Of a stretch of DNA of 11,207 nucleotides, positions 1 to 4,787 are shown in pieces. The notes below the pieces were generated by a model. It saw only the letters and a program-made list of their open reading frames with translations. It was not told where the DNA came from and searched no databases. The stretch lies in contig WREN01000046.1 of the NCBI GenBank assembly GCA_009779295.1, forward strand, positions 1-11,207, written 5' to 3'. A program made the position numbers and the translations under genes. How positions within the stretch are numbered: the first letter of the stretch is position 1; every line of letters begins with the position of its first letter. Source of the stretch: Oscillospiraceae bacterium (GTDB lineage: Bacteria > Bacillota > Clostridia > Oscillospirales > CAG-272).

Positions 1-113
1 AGCAGTTATATTTAAAAGTCGGTACATATCCGGACCCGAATAAAAAGAATGAAGACGATGCACCGCCGAAAAAATCATTCGCGGAAATTAAAGCAATGTT
101 AGAAAAATTATAA
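1..113 (+). CDS. C-terminal end of a probable scaffolding protein (gp7-like), partial
   Basis: The frame is open from base 3 (first complete codon) to TAA at 111-113, giving about 36 residues; the start lies outside the window. The visible part is charged and hydrophilic. It runs from QLYLKVG through a Lys/Asp/Pro linker to a short predicted helix ending AEIKAMLEKL. In phi29 the gene just before the capsid gene encodes a 98-residue scaffold that ends in a similar way: a leucine-rich helix end, a charged linker, then a C-terminal helix that contacts capsid subunits. Position upstream of the capsid gene and this layout suggest the same role, helping shell assembly and leaving before or during DNA packaging. 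The evidence is position and general character only, because too little is visible for a firm family call. Confidence 0.5.
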   Translation, partial: QLYLKVGTYPDPNKKNEDDAPPKKSFAEIKAMLEKL

Positions 114-120
114 AGGGGGG
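112..120 (+). promoter_or_regulatory. Shine-Dalgarno site of the 1125-residue protein
   Basis: AAAGGGGGG overlaps the stop codon of the preceding gene and ends 8 bases before the ATG at 129. It supports that start and suggests coupled translation with the upstream gene. Confidence 0.75.
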
Positions 121-128
121 CGGGAATT

Positions 129-3100
129 ATGCCGTTAGCGGCTGAGCCGATAAAACCGGTTCAGGATTATAATTTTGCGCAAGTGACAAAGCAACTTTCG
201 CAATTACCGAAAATTAACAATATTCCGTCGCAACAGCAAAATAATAAAAATAATAATATAGCTGATACGCCTACTAAATATATGCTCGAAAAACCAAAAA
301 CATTAGAACAGGTTGCAGCCGAACGCGACGCAAGTAATGCGATGAATAGTTTACCTTCATCATTTATAGATTATAACATAAAAAGTGACGGTTACAAGTT
401 GGACAGAATTCAAAACTTATTATCGGATTCTCAAGCGATGCGTGAAAGCTTCCAAGATTTCAGCCAGAGAAATTCTATTAACGAATGGAAAGCTCCGGAA
501 AATAACAATTCGAATAACCATACTGCTGCTCAAAATCCAGTATTTAATACAGTCGCGCAAATGGGGCGTGTTTTAGGCGGCGCAGCTCAAGGGACTGTTA
601 AAACCGCTTTAGCTCCGATTATAATGATTGAAGCGGGAGTCACCGGAGCGGCAAACCCGTATGAAACCATGCAAAACAATTTATTAGATAAAGTAAATTC
701 GACGTTCACTCCGCAAAAGCCGGAAGCGATATTTAATATTGATGAAGTTAAGAAAGCAGGCCCGTTAAATGACGAATGGATGTCACAGGGCAATCCGATC
801 GATCAATTCAAATTAATGCCCGAAACTAATCCGTCAACTAAAAACTTAACTGATATGTGGGGTAAAACCTCAAATCAAGCCATTCAACAATGGACGGATT
901 CATGGGTTCCTGCTCCTAATAACGCAATTGCCGAATTCGTGGCGAAAGGTGCGGACGCTTTAGGTGAAGCCATCCCCGGAATGGCAGCTACTGCCGCTAC
1001 AGGAGGAACTTCTGCGATTGCATTGCTTCAAGGAAGTGTGCCAAGTTATTTGATAGCGGGATTGAAAGCGTTCAGCGGTGAAATGATTGAAGGTTCAGGA
1101 AACCCTCAACGCGCAGTCATAACAGGAGGGATTGAAGCGGGTACAGAGGCATTGAGCGGGCAGACATTGGGTAAACTTGCCGATTCCGTAAGCAGCAAAG
1201 CATTATCGACCGGAATTAATGTATTCAGCGAAGGAATCGAAGAAGTCGCGTCCGGAGGGTTGCAAGCGTTGACGTTCGGCGAAAAATATTCACCTGCGCA
1301 AGCTCTTGAAGATTTTGCACTCGGAGCGTTTGTGGGTAGTATGGTAGAAGGCGGAGTTTCCGCAGCGAACGCGGTTTCAAAAGAAATTAATACAAACCAA
1401 ATCATCAAAGCGATAAACGAAGGAGATGGAACATCCTCAGGATCGGGCGCGTTAACCGGATTGCAAAAAAGTATTGAAGCAGTTGAAGCTAATCCGGATT
1501 TAGGCGTAATCGCGAAAGCACTAGCGCAACCTGCGCAGGAATCGCAAATGGATATGACGGTTGTACGTAAATACATGGAATCCGCTCTTAAAGATAATAT
1601 AGACAATACTGATCAAAATTATATCGTAGATATCAAAATACCAAAAAATATTGATCAAATAAAATCAAAAAATATTGGTCAATATAGTACAACAGGAAGC
1701 GGTCTAATAAATATTGCAAGCATTATTGAAGCTTCACAATATAAAGGATTGTCGCCCCGGCAAAGCGGTAAAATATTAGACGCAGTATTATCAAAAAATA
1801 CTGAATTATATTCTAAACTTGCGGATTCAGGCAACGATATTATTGATGTTGCGGATAAAGTTCAAATCGAACGCGGAGCGGATTATCATTCTGCATTGCC
1901 GCAAAGCGGAGCGGATAATAATTACGCAGTTATCGATGTAAGCGGTCGTCCTGCCGCGCAGACCGAAAACGATACGGGTATCAATGTATTCCGCGGTATG
2001 TCATCGGAATGGGTATTGCCGACATTAGCTTCCGGTGAGTTTGCTGTGCCTAACGCAAATATACGTTCTGATAACAAAAATGTTGACCAAAAACCCAAAA
2101 TGACGTTATTCGGTTCTACTACGCCCGGCGCTATGTTAGGTTCTGGTTTATATTTGACCGGATTACCATCTAAAGCCGATCAATATACAAGCGGAATATT
2201 AAACGAAATTAGTATGATCGGAAATGACAGCGGCGGCATAATGAAGTACGGCCCGATATTAGGAGGGAAAACATTTGTTAATGAAGCGTTATTGAATCAA
2301 TCCGAATCGGGCATAGAAAACAATATCGTTCGCCGCGGCAAATCCGGAGAAGAAACAGCGTTAAAAGAATTTATGAATAAATCATCCGGCAATCCAGACG
2401 CTGCCGTTATATATTCAAAATTAGGTGAAGATTATACTGAAATTGTTCGTCCAGACGCGGCTAAAACGCAAATAGAATCTTTATATTTACCGTTGAACGC
2501 GATAAATTATATATCTCCAGAAACATCAAAATCCAAAAACACAATAGATGATAAAAACATCTATAATCCGGCAAATGATCCTTCAATAATAGCTGGATTT
2601 AAAGAAATGTTTGGTAATCAATTTGAAGTAACTTCTAATATGTTTGACATCAATTTCAACGTCGATCCTGAAATAGCAGGATATTCCCAATCACAATTTG
2701 CAAATTCTGCTTTTTTCAATGAATTACAATTAGAAAAGGGAAACGATGACATCAATCCGTTGTTAGCAAAATATATAACGCCAGATATATCGATGGATGT
2801 TGTATCGGATGTTAGAACGGGCAGGAATACGGAAATAGGCGTAAACGAAATGATTAATGAATCTTTTAGTACACCGGAAGTTCTTAATACCGAAAATAAT
2901 ATTTTTGATAATGTTAATGAAACGATATTATCTGAAAAGGAAATTAATACCGTTCCTGAAAACAACATATCGGAGATTATAAGTTCCGAATCAAATAATG
3001 TGATTGTTGAAACTGAATCAACACCGAATAAAACGAATATGTCTGTTGAATTAATACCAAGCATTACACCTTTTGAAATAAAATCTCGAGAGGATACTAC

Positions 3101-3506
3101 CGTTTCAGATATTAAATCACCACCAACTGAAATGGGAAATCCTATTTCCGAAACAGTTGCGGATAATTCGATTGTATCAAATACGAATATACCACCAATT
3201 GAAGTTATTAATAATAACGATCAGGAAATTGTCGAGCATGAAAATCCGGTTATGACGAATCATGAAACCCGAACCGGTAAAATACCTTCACCAAATGAGG
3301 GAAAATCAACAGAATTAAGCGTAGGCTCCGCAGAAGGAAAAGCATTAAGCATATGGTCACCGGCACAGGCGCAGGAGCAAAGTCAAGTCAGACGCAGGAA
3401 ACCCGGTTCTTCCGACTTCGACATCGTGCGCGGGCAACCCTCTACAGGACAGGTTTATGAAACAATGGCATACAACAGAACATTTTCAAGTTTATCATCA
3501 TATTGA
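129..3506 (+). CDS. Large virion-associated (polyvalent-type) protein with an ADP-ribosyltransferase-like domain
   Basis: 1125 residues, ATG start with a strong SD 8 bases upstream. I do not recognise a full-length family. In order: an Asn/Gln-rich N-terminus (1-135); a Gly/Ala-rich segment (about 140-180); a larger Gly/Ala-rich hydrophobic module (about 265-415) like segments of giant structural or polyvalent proteins in Bacillota phages; a helical region (420-600); an ART/PARP-like domain (about 615-790); and a long Asn/Glu/Ser/Thr-rich tail (about 885-1060) ending in a basic patch (RRRKPGSSD) and a Ser/Tyr-rich terminus. phi29 has no gene between scaffold and capsid. The location suggests a protein packaged in or on the virion and ejected with the DNA, acting first as a structural or membrane-passage component and then as an enzyme on host targets. 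No signal peptide is evident. Existence of the gene is certain; the virion role and enzyme activity are inferred. Confidence 0.8.
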   Translation: MPLAAEPIKPVQDYNFAQVTKQLSQLPKINNIPSQQQNNKNNNIADTPTKYMLEKPKTLEQVAAERDASNAMNSLPSSFIDYNIKSDGYKLDRIQNLLSDSQAMRESFQDFSQRNSINEWKAPENNNSNNHTAAQNPVFNTVAQMGRVLGGAAQGTVKTALAPIIMIEAGVTGAANPYETMQNNLLDKVNSTFTPQKPEAIFNIDEVKKAGPLNDEWMSQGNPIDQFKLMPETNPSTKNLTDMWGKTSNQAIQQWTDSWVPAPNNAIAEFVAKGADALGEAIPGMAATAATGGTSAIALLQGSVPSYLIAGLKAFSGEMIEGSGNPQRAVITGGIEAGTEALSGQTLGKLADSVSSKALSTGINVFSEGIEEVASGGLQALTFGEKYSPAQALEDFALGAFVGSMVEGGVSAANAVSKEINTNQIIKAINEGDGTSSGSGALTGLQKSIEAVEANPDLGVIAKALAQPAQESQMDMTVVRKYMESALKDNIDNTDQNYIVDIKIPKNIDQIKSKNIGQYSTTGSGLINIASIIEASQYKGLSPRQSGKILDAVLSKNTELYSKLADSGNDIIDVADKVQIERGADYHSALPQSGADNNYAVIDVSGRPAAQTENDTGINVFRGMSSEWVLPTLASGEFAVPNANIRSDNKNVDQKPKMTLFGSTTPGAMLGSGLYLTGLPSKADQYTSGILNEISMIGNDSGGIMKYGPILGGKTFVNEALLNQSESGIENNIVRRGKSGEETALKEFMNKSSGNPDAAVIYSKLGEDYTEIVRPDAAKTQIESLYLPLNAINYISPETSKSKNTIDDKNIYNPANDPSIIAGFKEMFGNQFEVTSNMFDINFNVDPEIAGYSQSQFANSAFFNELQLEKGNDDINPLLAKYITPDISMDVVSDVRTGRNTEIGVNEMINESFSTPEVLNTENNIFDNVNETILSEKEINTVPENNISEIISSESNNVIVETESTPNKTNMSVELIPSITPFEIKSREDTTVSDIKSPPTEMGNPISETVADNSIVSNTNIPPIEVINNNDQEIVEHENPVMTNHETRTGKIPSPNEGKSTELSVGSAEGKALSIWSPAQAQEQSQVRRRKPGSSDFDIVRGQPSTGQVYETMAYNRTFSSLSSY
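921..1373 (+). other. Hydrophobic Gly/Ala-rich module inside the large protein
   Basis: Residues about 265-415. Small-residue helices such as EAIPGMAATAATGG and YLIAGLKAF are followed by a repeated Gly-Glu pattern (GGIEAGTEALSG, SEGIEEVASGGLQAL) and a closing glycine-rich helix (DFALGAFVGSMVEGG). From memory, the order 'EAxTE...LSG...SEGxEE...AxxDFxxGAFVGxxxGG' recurs in very large tail, minor-capsid or polyvalent proteins of Bacillota phages and elements. It could insert in or cross a membrane during DNA delivery. The function is inferred. Confidence 0.45.
1971..2498 (+). other. ADP-ribosyltransferase (ART/PARP-like) domain in the large protein
   Basis: Residues about 615-790. The first strand carries VFRGM, with R622 where ARTs have the NAD-binding Arg (R-S-E group) or His (PARP group). 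F-G-S-T-T (661-665) resembles the 'STS' motif of R-S-E enzymes. G-S-G-L-Y-L...S-K-A-D-Q-Y (671-686) closely follows the PARP signature GxGxYx...SKSAxYC. The last strand reads YTEIVRP, with E771 in the place of the catalytic Glu (PARP1 has YNEYIVYD). The order and spacing of all four elements fit an ART fold, but the mixed R/Y/E signature leaves the subgroup open. The expected activity is transfer of ADP-ribose from NAD+ to a host molecule. A domain that has lost activity and only binds is the alternative. Confidence 0.55.
2781..3308 (+). other. Disordered Asn/Glu/Ser/Thr-rich tail of the large protein
   Basis: Residues about 885-1060 have no hydrophobic core pattern. Short motifs recur loosely (NNISEIISSESNN, SETVADNSIVSNTN). 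Probably an unstructured linker that places the final 65 residues, which include a basic RRRKP patch, away from the folded domains. Confidence 0.5.
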
Positions 3507-3530
3507 ACCGGCATATATGCCGAATATAAT
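3503..3530 (+). promoter_or_regulatory. Predicted sigma-70/sigma-A promoter of the capsid gene
   Basis: A -35 TTGAAC (3503-3508, 4 of 6 consensus) and a perfect -10 TATAAT (3525-3530) are separated by 16 bases. The -35 box overlaps the stop codon of the large protein. Transcription would start at about 3537, giving a leader of about 20 bases with the capsid SD at its front. A separate promoter would suit the high copy number of the capsid protein. The 16-base spacer is almost filled by a 14-base palindrome. Confidence 0.55.
3509..3522. repeat. Perfect palindrome CGGCATATATGCCG (junction hairpin family, copy 1)
   Basis: Perfect 14-base palindrome, 3 bases after the stop codon and inside the promoter spacer. 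It shares the CGGCA...TGCCG frame with the palindrome at 4769-4782 and the GGCAA...TTGCC repeats at 7150 and 8059. It may be a DNA operator between -35 and -10, or a hairpin in read-through RNA. Confidence 0.6.
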
Positions 3531-3540
3531 TTATAAAAAG

Positions 3541-3548
3541 AAAGAGGT
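3541..3548 (+). promoter_or_regulatory. Shine-Dalgarno site of the capsid gene
   Basis: AAAGAGGT ends 8 bases before ATG 3557, which fixes the capsid start. Confidence 0.8.
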
Positions 3549-3556
3549 AAAAAATT

Positions 3557-4369
3557 ATGTCAGGAAGTAATTTCCAAGGATTTGTGGGGAATCTTAACGA
3601 ACTCGTTCAAGATTATTTCTCCACGGCGCAATTATCATACGACCCCGCAGGTTGGGGAAGCAACACAGACAAATGGAGTTATATATATTCGTCGCTTATT
3701 AAAACCAAGGGACCGGATATGATGAAACTCGGCAATCTTCAAAACTATTTAAGCGAATGGGACAGACCGTACAGCTACGGCGGATTCATCCGTTCTGTTA
3801 CGATAGGTCCGGTCAGACCGTTCGATCCACCGACATTCAACCACGGATCTTCGCCGGACAACGGTCAAATACGTAAAGCGGACGTTAACGCTACATATCA
3901 TCCGTTCAAGGTACGCAGTCAATTCATGGTTACACAATTTGCAGACCAATTAAAGGACGCTATGAGCGTACCGGAAGAAATCGGTTTATATCTTGCGGGT
4001 GTACTGCAATCGTTAAATGACGGCGTTAATGATACTCTGTACAGAATGTACAAAAATATCATACACAAATATTATACCGATTTGTCCTCGGCGCAACAGA
4101 CTGCATTAACCGATTCAACACTCCCCGCTATAACCGGAAAAGACGAAGCGATCGTGGCAATTAACGCTATAAGGAATTATAAAACACAATTCATGTTTGG
4201 ATCAGATAAATATAATTCTTTGAACTTCGCGCATACCGTCGCGCCGGAAAGACAGCGTTTGTATTTGATCGATACTTTCGCGAACGCTCTGGTCGATTTT
4301 TTGCAGCTCGACCACTACATGGGCGATGTGGTTTATTCCGATATTGCCGGCAGCTTGTCGCAATTTTAG
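3557..4369 (+). CDS. Major capsid protein (gp8-like), N-terminal part; ends early at a frame break
   Basis: 270 residues to TAG at 4367-4369. Order and character follow the HK97-fold shell protein gp8 of phi29. An N-terminal helical arm precedes a beta segment (GGFIRSVTIGPV, residues 75-86). The long stretch NATYHPFKVRSQFMVTQF...QLKDAM...YRMYKNIIHKYYTD (111-175) parallels gp8 NVKTLFHERNRQGFYHQTI...YMKLLVDNYYSK. LYLIDTFANALVD (235-247) parallels gp8 LHLIIDADLEAELD. The frame stops at SLSQF, but the -1 frame continues immediately with LGIPIKILDDFGG, matching gp8 DFLGNVTVIDGFA. The intact protein would be about 384 residues: the shell domain without the C-terminal BIG2 domain of gp8 (448 residues). 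The break may be a lost base, a sequencing error or programmed recoding. Confidence 0.8.
   Translation: MSGSNFQGFVGNLNELVQDYFSTAQLSYDPAGWGSNTDKWSYIYSSLIKTKGPDMMKLGNLQNYLSEWDRPYSYGGFIRSVTIGPVRPFDPPTFNHGSSPDNGQIRKADVNATYHPFKVRSQFMVTQFADQLKDAMSVPEEIGLYLAGVLQSLNDGVNDTLYRMYKNIIHKYYTDLSSAQQTALTDSTLPAITGKDEAIVAINAIRNYKTQFMFGSDKYNSLNFAHTVAPERQRLYLIDTFANALVDFLQLDHYMGDVVYSDIAGSLSQF
4297..4332 (+). promoter_or_regulatory. Possible -1 frameshift signal: slippery heptamer plus downstream hairpin
   Basis: T TTT TTG (4297-4303) is in the correct phase for tandem -1 slippage: zero-frame codons TTT and TTG, both re-pairing as TTT. Ten bases later ACTACAT (4314-4320) can pair with ATGTGGT (4326-4332) around a GGGCG loop: 7 pairs, one a G-U. 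A slip here leads into the frame that is open through 4707. Against it: the 22 residues read in the shifted frame (Arg/Cys-rich) look less native than those read in the zero frame. Confidence 0.3.
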
Positions 4370-4391
4370 GGATTCCGATAAAAATCCTTGA
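4366..4391 (+). repeat. Inverted repeat overlapping the premature stop of the capsid gene
   Basis: TTAGGGATT (4366-4374) can pair with AATCCTTGA (4383-4391) around the loop CCGATAAA: 9 pairs including two G-U. The perfect core is GGATT/AATCC. It begins at the premature TAG itself, so it is too close to be a standard downstream frameshift stimulator and may be chance. Confidence 0.3.
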
Positions 4392-4404
4392 CGATTTCGG
4401 CGGG

Positions 4405-4710
4405 ATGATTCCGTTCGATGTTACAAATGATCAACTATATCCAATATTCGACAGCGACGGCGCTGTAACGGGTACATACGCGGCTACGGCGGGCGGAACT
4501 ACTGCGGTAGATGTAGCAAGCTGGAAAATACCTACGAATTATAATTTCCGCGCGATATTAACGGAAGACGATTTCGGAAACGTATTCCCGATCAATGACA
4601 GCATACAAACCGCCAACTTCATTCTCGGCGGCGGATATACCAACACGGCGAGATACACCGAACGCCTTTGCGTGGCGAAACCGAGCAGCAATACAATATT
4701 CTTCAAATAA
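4405..4710 (+). CDS. Major capsid protein (gp8-like), C-terminal part in the -1 frame
   Basis: The reading frame is open without a break from before the premature stop and ends with TAA at 4708-4710. The ATG at 4405 is only its first Met. It is not a convincing start, because the only G-rich run (GGCGGG) directly abuts it, and the 13 residues before it (LGIPIKILDDFGG) complete the capsid alignment with phi29 gp8 (FLGNVTVIDGFA). The remainder is a beta-rich, Gly/Thr/Asn-rich segment (DSDGAVTGTYAATAGG, NDSIQTANFILGGGYTN) ending in SSNTIFFK, fitting the end of an HK97-fold axial domain. One added base near the T run at 4364-4367 would join it to the N-terminal part. Without repair or recoding, neither half would fold as a complete capsomer. 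Confidence 0.65.
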   Translation: MIPFDVTNDQLYPIFDSDGAVTGTYAATAGGTTAVDVASWKIPTNYNFRAILTEDDFGNVFPINDSIQTANFILGGGYTNTARYTERLCVAKPSSNTIFFK

Positions 4711-4726
4711 TGAAAATTTGCGGATA

Positions 4727-4747
4727 GGGGAAGGATTTTCCTTCCCC
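4727..4747 (+). terminator. Strong hairpin between capsid and knob genes (terminator-like, no U tract)
   Basis: GGGGAAGGA (4727-4735) pairs perfectly with TCCTTCCCC (4739-4747) around a TTT loop. An outer TGCG (4719-4722)/CGCA (4753-4756) match could extend it across an internal loop. It lies 16 bases after the capsid stop. The flanking bases are ATAAAC rather than a T run, so complete intrinsic termination is doubtful. A partial attenuator or an mRNA-stabilising 3' end for the capsid message is more likely. Confidence 0.5.
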
Positions 4748-4756
4748 ATAAACGCA

Positions 4757-4787
4757 GAAAGGGGGAAACGGCATTAATGCCGCCGGA
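4757..4787 (+). promoter_or_regulatory. Knob gene ribosome-binding region with a palindrome between SD and start
   Basis: GAAAGGGGG (4757-4765) is the only good SD, but it lies 22 bases before ATG 4788. Between them is the perfect palindrome CGGCATTAATGCCG (4769-4782). Folded as a 5-pair stem with a TTAA loop, it shortens the effective spacing to 8 bases. The last five bases before ATG are CCGGA. Confidence 0.55.
4769..4782. repeat. Perfect palindrome CGGCATTAATGCCG (junction hairpin family, copy 2)
   Basis: Same CGGCA...TGCCG frame as 3509-3522, and preceded by AA like the AAC-GGCA units at 7147 and 8056. It sits at the capsid/knob junction, between SD and start codon. Confidence 0.6.

Noticed and set aside
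1106..1606. 166-codon open frame on the minus strand inside the large protein (also 2618-3064)
   Set aside because: The + strand frame has good SD, domain structure and gene spacing; the minus frames lack SD sites and recognisable motifs.
4364..4370. +1 slippage on TTTT at the capsid stop
   Set aside because: A +1 slip leads into the third frame, which stops at TGA 4389-4391; it does not reach the C-terminal part.
4405..4407. ATG as the true start of a separate 101-residue gene after the capsid gene
   Set aside because: The GGCGGG run abuts it with no spacing, and the codons upstream in the same frame continue the capsid alignment.
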